A DNA stretch of 64,000 nt from Nansenia antarctica (lineage: Eukaryota; Chordata; Actinopteri; Argentiniformes; Microstomatidae): assembly GCA_963989245.1 (NCBI GenBank), contig OZ022342.1, forward strand, positions 47,267,302 to 47,331,301. Reading direction: 5' to 3'. A program made the translations under genes and the position numbers. Below the pieces are notes generated by a model. That model was given only the letters and a program-made list of their open reading frames with translations. It was not told where the DNA came from and did not search any database. Positions 1 through 10,333 of the stretch are shown here, piece by piece (the first letter of the stretch is position 1; every line of letters begins with the position of its first letter).

Positions 1-256
1 CCCGTATCTCAGCATGTCTCGCTGACATTTCAACTTGGATGGCTGACCACCATCTCAAGCTCAATCTTAACAAGACCGAGCTCCTCTTCATCCCCGGGAA
101 AGCCTGCCCTCTCCAAGACTTCTCCATCACAGTGGAGAACTCTACTGTAACCCCCTCCCTGACAGCCAAGAACCTTGGAGTGATCCTGGATAACCGACTA
201 TCCTGTGCGGAGAACATTGCAGCAACGGCTCGCTCCTGCAGATTCTTCCTCTACAA
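1..256 (+). pseudogene. L2-clade LINE reverse transcriptase, 5' piece (copy A)
   Basis: Encodes the region just after the RT catalytic core of an L2-clade LINE; readable motifs are WMADHHLKLNLNKTELL and AKNLGVILDNRLSC. It is nearly identical to 17790-18008 of the second copy. The frame stops abruptly at 256 because a hAT transposon is inserted there; the LINE resumes at 8612 after the duplicated CTCTACAA. The window starts inside this element, so its 5' extent is unknown. LINE proteins copy their own RNA into DNA at a nicked chromosomal target. Confidence 0.9.
249..256. repeat. Target site duplication CTCTACAA (left copy)
   Basis: Eight bases flanking the hAT; the right copy is 8604-8611. 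Eight-base duplications are typical of hAT transposases. Confidence 0.93.
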
Positions 257-720
257 CAGTGGTCTTCAACCGGGGGTCCGCGACCCCTAGGGGGTCCGCA
301 GAGGTACTGCAGGGGGTCCGCCAATTTCTGTCATAATAATTGACAACTTTCACCAAAATAATCAGTGAGAATTAAAAAATATAACAAAAATGATATTGAG
401 TAAGGTACAAGCATTAATAGGCAATAATAAGCTACTTTTGACAAAAACAGTTTACAAAATAAATGATGCCCATGATTCTAGAGTCTAACATAACGTCAGC
501 TGGAGAAAAAACACACACCTGTCTAGCAAGCTAGGTGTTGGCTAAAACGCTGCAGTTCGGTCTTCATTGCGAAATTAACGTTAATTAATAACTAGCATAA
601 CGTTACTAATTTAGTTACTAGTTTGATAATAACAAACCCGCCTCTTTGCTTCTCTATGCGCCGCTATAGGAGAGGAACACAACGCGCTCCTTTACCATTC
701 CGAGGTCAGATGGCTTTCCC

Positions 721-1203
721 GTGGATCAGTATTGGCGCGCGTCTTTGAATTACGCACAGCTATCCTCGAGATTCTGGTTGGCCAAAACCGCGCGGAGCTG
801 CTCCCCACCAAGCGACCTGAACTCGCTGGAAAACCAGGTCATCCAATTCTTCGCAAGCAAAGACATGGACCTCCAAAGCAACAACATCGTGGCTTGCCAC
901 CCTCTCCCCCGCAGAAACATCAAAGATGAGCCGAGAATCATAATTCGGTTTGGTAACAGGAAACACAAAATCGAACTCCTGAAGCAGGCCAGAAAGCTGA
1001 GGGGCACGGGTGTTTACCTGAACGAGCACCTCACCAGAAAAAATGCCGACATCGCATGGAATGCACGCATCATGAAAAAACAAAACAAGATCCAAGCAAC
1101 ATGGACAAGGAACTGTAAAGTATGGATTAGGTTGAACGGAGCACCTGAAGAGGCTAAAGCGCTGGTGGTGAGAGATCTAAAAGACCTGGACCAATACAGA
1201 TGA
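721..1203 (+). pseudogene. LINE ORF1 C-terminal part
   Basis: An open frame of 160 codons ends with TGA at 1201-1203, about 450 bases before ORF2. The C-terminal half has the pattern seen in ORF1 proteins of CR1/L2-like LINEs and related to baculovirus FP-type proteins: IIIRFGNRKHKIELLKQARK, GTGVYLNEHLTRKNADIAWN, KIQATWTRNCKVWIRLNG. Such proteins bind the element RNA as a chaperone. No N-terminal coiled coil or zinc finger is visible, so the copy looks 5'-truncated; the exact junction with hAT sequence (somewhere near 640-720) could not be placed. Confidence 0.7.
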
Positions 1204-1240
1204 CTCAACATATGGTCTACAGTAAGATGACAAACATGCA

Positions 1241-1632
1241 ATTATTTTCTACCCCTACCAATTATTTTCTACCCCTACCAATTATTATGTACTCCTACCA
1301 ATTATTTTCTACTCCTACCAATTATTTTCTACTCCTACCAATTATTTTCTATTCCTACCAATTATTTTCTATTCCTACCAATTTATTTTCTATTCCTACC
1401 AATTATTTTCTATTCCTACCAATTATTTTCTACTCCTACCAATTATTTTCTACTCCTACCAATTATTTTTTACTCCTACCAATTATTTTCTACTCCTACC
1501 AATTATCTTCTATTCCTACCAATTATTTTCTATTCCTACCAATTATCTTCTATTCCTACCAATTATTTTCTACTCCTACCAATTATTTTGTACTCCTACC
1601 AATTATTTTCTATTCCTACCAATTATTTTCAA
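1241..1632 (+). repeat. 20-bp minisatellite in LINE spacer
   Basis: About 20 tandem copies of a 20-base unit close to ATTATTTTCTACTCCTACCA, with single-base variants (ACCCC, ATTCC, TTTTT). It occupies the spacer between LINE ORF1 and ORF2. The 151-codon frame through it (YQLFS repeats) is a by-product of the tandem array and not a gene. Confidence 0.95.
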
Positions 1633-1651
1633 CGCAAACAACAAACTGCAC

Positions 1652-4600
1652 TTGATGTCTACCAGTGACTTACATCTCACAAATGATGGGGGGACTGTCC
1701 CCTCGGCAATAGATTCGCTAGTGTTCAATCTCTTTGAGTTAAATACCGACAGTGACATCTATGACGAATTTTTCTGCCCAGATATGAATCATATAAATTC
1801 GAATATTGTAAAATTATCATGTGAATACTACTCTGATGATCAGTTCAACAATCTTACTCATACCCTATCATCTGGAAAACACAAAGCCTTTTCTACCCTG
1901 CACTTAAATATCCGCAGTCTGCCCAAAAACTTTGACCACCTAACAGCATACTTATCAACTCTAACTCATTATTTCTCAGTTATAGCGCTCTCTGACACAT
2001 GGCTAAATGATGATATCACTGGTCTCTACCCTTTGTCGGAATATAATGTTGTTCACTCCTGTAGAAAGAACAAAGTTGGAGGAGGAGTCTCATTATATGT
2101 ATCTAACAATTTTCATTTCATCCCCAGAAAGGATCTGAGTATTCACTTAGAAATGTCTCTAGGTGAATCTGTGTTTATTGAAATTCCGTCTTGCCCGTCT
2201 TTCAACGGGAAAAGCATTATAATTGGATGTATGTATAGACCACCTGACTCTGACATAAGTACCTTTAATGATGCCCTGTATTCCACTCTGGAAATGATAA
2301 CCAATGAACGTAAGATATGTGTTCTACTTGGTGATTTCAACATCAATCTTCTTAAGAGTGAATCCCCAACCACGGCAGATTTTCTTAACACACTCTATTC
2401 TACTTATTTTTATCCTCTGATTCATAAGCCTTCCCGAATTACTAGTTCATCAGCCTCTCTTATTGATAACATCTTATTCAACTCTCTGGATTTTGAAATC
2501 ACCTCAGGTCTATTGATGTCTGACATTTCTGATCATCTCCCGGTGTTCCAGATTATTCACCCATCAGAGAATGTAAATGCTAAATGTAATAACCCTGCCC
2601 ACAACCAGAGATCATATCGTAAATATACCAGAAAGAATATGGAGTCATTCAAGTCTGCTATTAGTGCTATGTCATGGGATGTGGTTCTTAAGCTCCATGA
2701 TGTAAATGAAGCCTACCATTCATTCTTAACCCTTTTCAATTCTGCTTTGGCTACATGCTTTCCTTTGACCACCTCAAAAAATAAGATAAATTCCTCCAAA
2801 GGGAAACCTTGGATTACCAAAGAGCTAATAAAATGCTCTCGTAAAAAAAATAAACTATATAAGAAAGCTCTTATGAACCCCACTCCTACAAATATTGAAA
2901 CCTATAAGAAATTAAAAAACAAATTTACCGCCTCACTAAGGAAAACAAAAAAAATGTACTATGCAGATCAATTTAGTCAAGCTTCGAACGACATCAAGTC
3001 AACCTGGAACATCATTAACCAATTACTAAATCGCACCAAATCTCCACCTGCTGCACCTGTTGAGATGCTAGGGAAGGACGGGACCCTCCATACTCCAAAA
3101 GATATAGCTGATGGTTTTAATGAATTCTTTGTTAATGTTGGCACGTCTTTAGCATCTAGTATCAAGGCCTCTGATGTGCACCCTTGTAGCCTAATCAAAG
3201 GCCAATTTTCTTCACTCTCAACTTTGGATCCCCCCACTAACAATGAAGTACATGATATAATAATGAACCTAAAGAATTCTGCCCATGGTCACGATGGTAT
3301 CAAAACCAGTCTTATTAAAGAAACTGTTGAATATATTATCCATCCCCTAACTCATATCCTTTCTTTATCCCTACAAACTGGCATCGTCCCTCAGGAATTC
3401 AAAATCGCCAAAGTTATACCAATCTATAAATCAGGCGACTCAAAGGACTTCGGCAACTACCGTCCTATATCTGTTCTGCCCTGTTTATCAAAAATCCTGG
3501 AGAAACTGGTCTACACAAGAATCTCTAAGCACCTAACAGTGAACAACATCCTGTACAACCATCAGTATGGATTCCGTAAGAAATACTCCACTGAGCATGC
3601 ACTACTGCAACTTGTCAACACTATTTCTACAGCACTGGATGATAAAAAATTTGCTCTTGGTGTCTTTCTAGACTTAAGCAAAGCCTTTGATACTGTTAAC
3701 CACAACATTCTTATCTCCAAGCTTAATAGATATGGTGTGCAAGGTACTGCTCTTAAATGGTTTACCAACTATCTGGATAATAGAGAACAATTTGTTTCCT
3801 CCAACGGCTGCTCATCGAAGAAATCAAGAATTCTTTCTGGGGTTCCACAAGGTTCCATCTTGGGCCCGTTACTATTCTTACTTTACATCAATGACTTGTC
3901 TACGTCTTGCAAAAACCTTCTCCCCTTATTATTCGCTGACGATACCAACCTAATAGCTGTACATGAAGACTTCAAATCTTTGATTGAATGTGTTAATGAA
4001 GAATTATCAATTGCCTCTAACTGGTTCCAACTGAATAAATTAACCCTCAATGTAAAAAAATGTAATTTCATGATCTTTTGCAACAAAAACAAGTGCTACT
4101 CCAAAGATGACGCTAAAATATCAATCAATGGAACCATCATTATTCAAGTTCAACATACCAAATTCCTAGGTGTCATTGTTGATGAAGGTTTAAACTGGAA
4201 TATTCACATCGATCAGGTCTGCAAGACATCCATGAAGATGCTTGGTATAATGAGAAGGGTCTGCCCCCTGATCCACTCCTCTGCTCATTTAACCTTGTAC
4301 TATAGCTTCTTATTTCCTTACATCAACTACTGTAATATAGTCTGGGCTGCTACTTATCCTTCATACCTCAACAAATTACTTGTTATCCAGAAGAGGTTCC
4401 TTAGGATGATCTCTCACTCTAACAGATTCGAACCGTCTGCACCACTATTTAGGAAATATTCATTATTACCCATCAATAAACTGAATATTTTGCAAACATG
4501 CTTATTCATACACAAATTCATCAACAACAAGCTTCATCTTCCTTCTACTTTCCATAGTTTCTTTATTTTCTCATCTGACATCCACTCTTATCCAACAAGA

Positions 4601-4762
4601 TTCAATAATGACCTCCACTTACCTTTCTGTCGAACTTCTAGCCACCAATTTAACATTTGTTATAGAGGTCCGAAAATCTGGAACACCTTGAGCTCGCCAC
4701 TGAGATCAACACCTCGATCGGCTTTCAAAAAGCAGTTGAAAAAATATTTAATCTCGTTATAA
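1652..4762 (+). CDS. LINE ORF2: AP endonuclease plus reverse transcriptase, intact
   Basis: An uninterrupted 1036-codon frame. Residues about 80-310 form an APE-type endonuclease: LHLNIRSLPKNFDHL, SDTWLNDD, LLGDFNINLL and the C-terminal SDISDHLPVF. Residues about 540-830 form the reverse transcriptase: VIPIYKSGD.KDFGNYRPIS, YGFRKKYSTEHALL, FLDLSKAFDTVNHNIL, SGVPQGSILGPLLF and the catalytic FADDTN. A C-terminal segment ends with WNTLSSPLRSTPRSAFKK. The motif style puts it in the Jockey superfamily (CR1/L2/Nimb-like); the exact clade is not settled. It nicks target DNA and primes reverse transcription of the element RNA. The absence of any stop in 3.1 kb suggests a young copy, although its ORF1 looks truncated. 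Confidence 0.9.
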   Translation: MMSTSDLHLTNDGGTVPSAIDSLVFNLFELNTDSDIYDEFFCPDMNHINSNIVKLSCEYYSDDQFNNLTHTLSSGKHKAFSTLHLNIRSLPKNFDHLTAYLSTLTHYFSVIALSDTWLNDDITGLYPLSEYNVVHSCRKNKVGGGVSLYVSNNFHFIPRKDLSIHLEMSLGESVFIEIPSCPSFNGKSIIIGCMYRPPDSDISTFNDALYSTLEMITNERKICVLLGDFNINLLKSESPTTADFLNTLYSTYFYPLIHKPSRITSSSASLIDNILFNSLDFEITSGLLMSDISDHLPVFQIIHPSENVNAKCNNPAHNQRSYRKYTRKNMESFKSAISAMSWDVVLKLHDVNEAYHSFLTLFNSALATCFPLTTSKNKINSSKGKPWITKELIKCSRKKNKLYKKALMNPTPTNIETYKKLKNKFTASLRKTKKMYYADQFSQASNDIKSTWNIINQLLNRTKSPPAAPVEMLGKDGTLHTPKDIADGFNEFFVNVGTSLASSIKASDVHPCSLIKGQFSSLSTLDPPTNNEVHDIIMNLKNSAHGHDGIKTSLIKETVEYIIHPLTHILSLSLQTGIVPQEFKIAKVIPIYKSGDSKDFGNYRPISVLPCLSKILEKLVYTRISKHLTVNNILYNHQYGFRKKYSTEHALLQLVNTISTALDDKKFALGVFLDLSKAFDTVNHNILISKLNRYGVQGTALKWFTNYLDNREQFVSSNGCSSKKSRILSGVPQGSILGPLLFLLYINDLSTSCKNLLPLLFADDTNLIAVHEDFKSLIECVNEELSIASNWFQLNKLTLNVKKCNFMIFCNKNKCYSKDDAKISINGTIIIQVQHTKFLGVIVDEGLNWNIHIDQVCKTSMKMLGIMRRVCPLIHSSAHLTLYYSFLFPYINYCNIVWAATYPSYLNKLLVIQKRFLRMISHSNRFEPSAPLFRKYSLLPINKLNILQTCLFIHKFINNKLHLPSTFHSFFIFSSDIHSYPTRFNNDLHLPFCRTSSHQFNICYRGPKIWNTLSSPLRSTPRSAFKKQLKKYLISL

Positions 4763-5117
4763 GCTGTTTATTTTATATTGTAGTGCTTTTCCCGTTGAAA
4801 GGTGGGCTAGATGGAAATCTATGTTTATTTTTTTTACTAATCTTACTATCCTTGTATCTATTTTCAGTTATTTTTGTTTGTTTTGTTTTTGTCTTGTGTG
4901 TTTGTATGTGCTATCCTACCTTTCTGCCCGATGGATATGATTTTGTTTGTGGTTTCTTTTCTCCTATTGACGTGCAGTAAGTGTCCCTTGATTTTCATTT
5001 GAAACAATGACATGGACGTGGAGTGGAACTCTGTACAAGCCTTCTGGGCTTCGTTCCCTCCTTGCACAATTTTTTGTGTGCTAAATAAATAAACTAAACT
5101 AAAATAAACTAAACTAA
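4763..5117 (+). other. LINE 3' UTR with TAAACTAAA-type tail
   Basis: The non-coding segment after ORF2 ends in short repeats of AAACTAAA(A/C)TAAACT at 5083-5117, the kind of simple tail that closes many fish LINEs. The palindrome begins immediately after it. Confidence 0.7.
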
Positions 5118-5384
5118 ACAACACTTTGAAAATTCATAGGGGGGAATTCATCAGGGGGATAACGTTTGCAAAAGAACTGTACAGGTTACAATCAGGTATA
5201 TAATAATAGTTAGGGAGTAACATATCATTCACAAATTCAACAATAATAGAACCAGTACATACGTATGTTACACAGTCAACTGTTAAGTGGGACAATGACA
5301 AGCTGGTCTGTGTCCAGAGGGGAGAGAAGAAGAACAAAGGATGGAAGCATTGGATTGAAGGAGGAGAATTATACTTGGTGAGCT

Positions 5385-6285
5385 AAACAGCTAAACAACT
5401 AGACAACTAGACAACTAGACAACTAGACAGCTAGACAGCTAGACAACTAGACAACTAGACAACTAGACAACTAGACAGCTAGACAACTAGACAACTAGAC
5501 AGCTAGACAACTAGACAGCTAGACACCAAGACACCAAGACAGCTAGACAGCTAGACAGCTAGACAGCTAGACAACTAGACAACTAGACAGCTAGACAACT
5601 AGACAACTAGACAACTAGACAACTAGACAGCTAGACACCAAGACACCAAGACAGCTAGACAGCTAGACAACTAGACAGCTAGACAGCTAGACAACTAGAC
5701 AACTAGACAGCTAGACACCAAGACACAAAGACAGCTAGACAGCTAGACAGCTAGACAACTAGACAGCTAGACAGCTAGACAGCTAGACAGCTAAACAGCT
5801 AGACAACTAGACAGCTAGACAGCTAGACACCAAGACAGCTAGACAGCTAGACAACTAGACAACTAGACAGCTAGACAGCTAGACAACTAGACAGCTAAAC
5901 ACCAAGACAGCTAGACAGCTAAACAACTAGACAGCTAGACAGCTAGACAGCTAGACAGCTAGACACCAAGACAGCTAGACAGCTAGACAGCTAGACAGCT
6001 AGACAACTAGACAGCTAGACAGCTAGACACCAAGACAGCTAGACAGCTAGACAGCTAGACAGCTAAACAGCTAGACAGCTAAACACCAAGACAGCTAGAC
6101 AGCTAAACAGCTAGACAGATAGACAGCTAGACAGCTAGACAGCTAGACAGATAGACAGCTAGACAGCTAAACAGCTAAACACCAAGACAGCTAGACAGCT
6201 AAACAGCTAAACAGCTAGACAGCTAAACAACTAGACAACTAGACAGCTAGACAACTAAACACCAAGACAGCTAAACAACTAGACT
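5385..6285 (+). repeat. 10-bp minisatellite, left arm
   Basis: About 90 tandem decamers of ACAGCTAGAC / ACAACTAGAC / ACACCAAGAC type. Variants cluster in recurring blocks (CTAGACACCAAGACACCAAG), indicating higher-order duplications. Confidence 0.95.
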
Positions 6286-6432
6286 CAACCTAGAGACTCA
6301 ACCTAGAGACTAGTGTTGTGTGTTTGGGTCCAGTGTGTTGTGTTGTGTGTTTGGGTCCAGTGTGTTGTGTTGTGTGTTTGGGTCCAGTGTGTTGTGTTGT
6401 GTTGTGTGTAACTATGTATAGTAGATATGTAT
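6286..6432 (+). repeat. Palindrome centre with GTGTGTTTGGGTCCA repeats
   Basis: Contains two copies of ACTCAACCTAGAG, then three tandem copies of a unit built on GTGTTTGGGTCCAGTGTGTT, then ATGTATAGTAG direct repeats. It is the only asymmetric part of the palindrome. Confidence 0.8.
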
Positions 6433-6905
6433 AGTAGCTGTCTAGTTGTCTAGCTGTCTAGCTGTCTAGTTGTCTAGTTGTCTAGTTGTCTAGTTGTTTA
6501 GCTGTCTAGTTGTCTAGTTGTCTAGTTGTCTAGTTGTTTAGCTGTCTAGCTGTCTTGGTGTTTAGCTGTTTAGCTGTCTAGTTGTCTAGTTGTTTAGCTG
6601 TTTAGCTGTTTAGCTGTTTAGCTGTCTAGCTGTTTAGCTGTCTAGCTGTCTAGCTGTCTTGGTGTTTAGCTGTTTAGCTGTCTAGCTGTCTAGCTGTCTA
6701 GCTGTCTTGGTGTCTAGCTGTCTAGCTGTCTAGTTGTCTAGCTGTCTAGTTGTCTAGTTGTCTAGCTGTCTAGCTGTCTTGGTGTCTTGGTGTCTAGCTG
6801 TCTTGGTGTCTAGCTGTCTAGCTGTCTAGTTGTCTAGTTGTCTAGTTGTCTAGCTGTCTAGCTGTCTAGTTGTCTAGTTGTCTAGTTGTTTAGCTGTTTA
6901 GCTCA
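6433..6905 (-). repeat. 10-bp minisatellite, right arm (inverted)
   Basis: About 47 decamers of TAGCTGTC/TAGTTGTC/TTGGTGTC type, the reverse complement of the left array but roughly half as long, so the two arrays changed copy number after the inversion arose. Confidence 0.95.
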
Positions 6906-7374
6906 CCAAGTATAATTCTCCTCCTTCAATCCAATGCTTCCATCCTTTGTTCTTCTTCTCTCCCCTCTGGACACAGACCAGCTTGTCATTGTCCCACTTA
7001 ACAGTTGACTGTGTAACATACGTATGTACTGGTTCTATTATTGTTGAATTTGTGAATGATATGTTACTCCCTAACTATTATTATATACCTGATTGTAACC
7101 TGTACAGTTCTTTTGCAAACGTTATTCCCCTGATGAATTCCCCCCTATGAATTTTCAAAGTGTTGTGTATATATATATAAAGTTTATTCCGTTTTCTGAA
7201 TCAGTGTGGACTCGTGGTGTGTTTGTTCATCGTCTGACATTGGCACGTTTTATTACAATATCAACTACTAAGTTACATATGACTGTACTTATCATAACTG
7301 TACATGTCCTACTCTAATGGATCTTGAACGAAACGCGCATTTTTTAAAATTAAGTTGAATTGCTGTGCATTGTT

Positions 7375-7736
7375 TTAGGATGCTTAGTCCAGGGCTCAAG
7401 TTGCGTTTGCAACTTTATGAGAAATGATCTGCTGATCAGACCTCCGTTTCTTTCTTTATATAAACGGGTTATTTTGATAAACCGGATACATTTTGTGAAT
7501 ATATATGGTTACTTTCTCGCCTGAAAACATATTAAAACTTCATAAAATGACATATTAGGATGCTTAGTCCAGGGCTCAAGTTGCGTTTGCAACTTTATGA
7601 GAAATGATCTGCTGATCAGACCTCCGTTTCTTTCTTTATATAAACGGGTTATTTTGATAAACCGGATACATTTTGTGAATATATATGGTTACTTTCTCGC
7701 CTGAAAACATATTAAAACTTCATAAAATGACATATT
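7375..7736 (+). repeat. Tandem duplication, 180-bp unit, two copies
   Basis: 7379-7558 and 7559-7738 are identical over the three aligned lines read, including TTGCGTTTGCAACTTTATG and TATATAAACGGGTTATTTTG. The duplication lies inside hAT non-coding sequence. 7167-7374 shows no gene. Confidence 0.95.
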
Positions 7737-7770
7737 AACACTTGTAGAGGCAAATTACAGCTTTTCGCGA

Positions 7771-8308
7771 ATGGCTGTCAAAACGGAGGTTTCAAAAACA
7801 CGCGTGCGCGTGCCAGCTGGTCGTGACGCGTTAGGCCGGCAGCTTTTGGCAGCAGCAGGTTTTGGCATGACAGCGGCACTCGGAAGTCAATTTGAGAAGT
7901 ACTTTTCTGAGACTGAGTCTTGGAGAAAGCACAAGACATGGATACGGTTATCATTAAGACAATGCATCCGACGGCTCAAACCTGACAGCCGCTGAGGAAG
8001 TTCAGCTGATCGACCTAACCACAGACAGTACACACAAGAATGTGTACGAGTCACAGCCTCTCACCCAGTTCTGGATCCATTGCCAGAAATACTTCCCCCA
8101 ACTGACAGCAAAGGCCATGGTGAGCCTCTTGCCTTTTGCAACAACTTATCTTTGTGAAAGAGGATTCTCCTCCCTCACCTACCTGAAGAGCAAATACAGT
8201 TCCAGACTGCAGCCTGAGGATGATATGATGCTCTGCCTTGACAACCTCCACCCAGGAGGTAGGCATACCTTGCTTCCTGAAGCTAAAAGTTTCATTGTTG
8301 AAAAATAA
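7771..8308 (+). pseudogene. hAT transposase C-terminal remnant (hATC dimerisation domain)
   Basis: The region reads QFEKYFSETESWRKHKTWIR in one frame (up to about 7960) and QLIDLTTDSTHKNVYESQPL then LPFATTYLCERGFSSLTYLK in another (about 7958-8308), so at least one frameshift separates the pieces. The LPFATTYLCE.GFSSL..LKSKYSSRL segment is the C-terminal dimerisation block of ZBED5-like hAT transposases. The BED finger and the RNase-H-like catalytic core are absent. It belongs to the hAT spanning 257-8603. Not functional. Confidence 0.85.
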
Positions 8309-8611
8309 TAATAATAGAAAATATAAGCCTCATCAAGAACAACAACAACAAAAACAATAATAATAATAATAACCAATCATAATTATGCATGAACGTTTTA
8401 TCAATCATAAACACATATAGGCTAATAACCCAGTATATAAATAGGTTAATATGGTGAAATAAAAGGTGAATGAAGTAAATATAAAAGTTATTATAGGCTT
8501 TAAAATGTGAGACATTTAAAAATATATATTACATGTGGGGGTCCCTGTTCTGTTTGTGTCTCATCCAAGGGGTCCTTGGGTTGAAAAAGGTTGAAGACCC
8601 CTGCTCTACAA

Positions 8612-9459
8612 CATCAGAAGGATACGACCATTCCTTACCAGAGAGGCAGCGCAACTCTTGACCCAGGCACTGGTCATCTCCCGCCTGGATTACTGCAATG
8701 TACTCCTGGCTGGGCTCCCCGCTTCAGCCATTAGACCTCTGCAGCTCATCCAGAATGCTGCTGCCCGGCTGGTATTCAACCTCCCCAAATACTTGCATGT
8801 CACCCCTCTCCTTCGCACCCTGCACTGGCTCCCGATAGCAGCTCGCATCAGATTCAAGACCCTGGTGCTTGCATACCAGGCAGCTAAAGGGACAGCCCCT
8901 GCCTACCTGAAGGAAATGGTAACCCCCCAAACCCCTGCCCGCTCACTCCGCTCCTCCACCTCGGCTGGCCGACTGGCCCCACCTCCTCTACACAGCAGTC
9001 GGGCTGCCCGATCACGTCTCTTCACAACACTGGCTCCCCGCTGGTGGAATGAGCTCCCCACGGCCGTCAGAACGGCTGAGTCACTACCCATCTTCCGTCG
9101 TAGACTGAAGACCCATCTCTTCAGGTTACATCTTAACTGCTCCTCCTGAGACATCTTCTGACCCTCACCACTACGTCTCCTAAAGACACCCGCTTTCCCC
9201 TCTACTGTGTCCCTAAGAACTTCTATTGCCCCCCTTGTACTGTTTCTCAGTTTCTCCAGAAAAAAAAAAAAAGGTTTTAGTAGAAGGCGATAGGGAGAAG
9301 GTTTTTTCTTCTATCAGTGGCCCCAGGCCCGAGCTAGATTACTCTTCCTGCAACGAATGGTGGATTGCTGATTCACATGCTTAGTATTCAAATGTATTGA
9401 TTGTAAGTCGCTTTGGAATAAGGCGTCTGCTAAATGCCAAAAATGTAAATGTAAATGTA
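8612..9459 (+). pseudogene. L2-clade LINE 3' piece (copy A): RT C-terminus and 3' UTR
   Basis: Coding continues from 256 after the hAT (ALVISRLDYCNVLLAGLPAS, LRTLHWLPIAARIRFKTLVL, PRWWNELPTAVRTAESLPIF) to TGA at 9147-9149. The 3' UTR holds a poly-A run and ends with the L2 tail GTAAGTCGCTTTGGAATAAG, GCGTCTGCTAAATG and (AAATGT)n. It differs from copy B by only a few bases over more than 1 kb, so both belong to one recently active subfamily. Confidence 0.92.
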
Positions 9460-10333
9460 AAAAAATTGACTAAATATTGGAATAGCTAATGTGATTGATG
9501 TCGTCAGACATGTCCCATGTTTTTTTTTTACTTTTCTTTTAATCCCCCACAATAGTGTGAGAATCCTACTGACAAAGACGGCACCAGTTGTAGTGGAATG
9601 AGTGCCGTGCCACCATGCCAGCCTCAGACTTCCACCCCCATACACGAAAACACAGCCAAAAACAATGAAATTACCAGACCCACCAGAGTATGTAGTGTAC
9701 ACAGATTCAGAGTTAGACATGGTGCGCAGCCAGTACTTTGCATTGCTCCGCAATGGAAACCTAATGGATTGCAAGATGTCAAAGGAGCTAACTTGCAGGC
9801 TTATCAGAAACACAATCACCAGCATGGTTGCCATCCTGCGTGCTAGTCCCCTGGGAAAAGAAGTGACATAGCCCTCCAAACACAAACTGAGAGCAATGTC
9901 ACAGAAGATCGTCGACTACTATCCTATGTTACGGGATGCTACAGATCTGCCATATGTACGTTTTTATTTTTTTAAACCTAAAAAAAGGGGGGGGGGCAAA
10001 CAACAAGACAAACAACTTATTAAACATTCCTTTACAGCTGACCATCTACTCCAAAATGTACAAGCGACTCCAGAATATGAAGTCCCCCAGGAAGAGGCAG
10101 GGCCCTGTTCCACAACGAGGGGTGGCAAAAAAGTCTCTCTTCCGTACAGACACAGAAGATAAGACGGATGGTGAAACAAGTTCTTCCAGTTACGCTTCAA
10201 CCACTTCAACCGTAATTCTTGCAAGCAACGATGACCTCAGCGGCGACAACCTCACTCCAGGTATGTGCTTAAAGTGGGAAGATGAAAGTGTGCCGTTGTA
10301 ACCTGGTTGAATTGCTCACTCGTGCCCTCAGTA

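Larger units (their letters stand above)
5118..7166. repeat. 2-kb inverted repeat (palindrome) with minisatellite arms
   Basis: 5118-5395 is the exact reverse complement of about 6890-7166 as far as I read (mirror sum 12284, checked through 5118-5372). Each unique arm then runs into a minisatellite in opposite orientation: ACAGCTAGAC/ACAACTAGAC units on the left and their complement on the right. Only about 150 bases near 6284-6432 lie between the arms. The equal 67-codon frames on opposite strands in the unique arms are mirror copies, not genes. No target duplication was found at the outer ends. It could be a foldback element or an inverted duplication of one insertion. Confidence 0.93.
257..8603. 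mobile_element. hAT DNA transposon, 8.35 kb, bearing nested insertions
   Basis: The left end CAGTGGTCTTCAACC (257-271) and the right end GGTTGAAGACCCCTG (8589-8603) are inverted repeats. The 8-bp target duplication CTCTACAA is present at 249-256 and 8604-8611, and removing the element restores the L2 reading frame seen uninterrupted in the copy at 17562-18870. Both subterminal regions carry the GGGGGTCC/GGGGTCC motif. A hATC dimerisation domain lies at 8015-8308. The element has lost most of its transposase and carries a LINE (about 700-5110) and a large palindrome (5118-7166). Family level (ZBED5/Charlie-like) is inferred from end sequence and the C-terminal motif. Confidence 0.93.

Noticed and set aside
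5134..7150. Two identical 67-codon frames on opposite strands
   Set aside because: Mirror copies in the arms of the palindrome, with no recognisable protein features.
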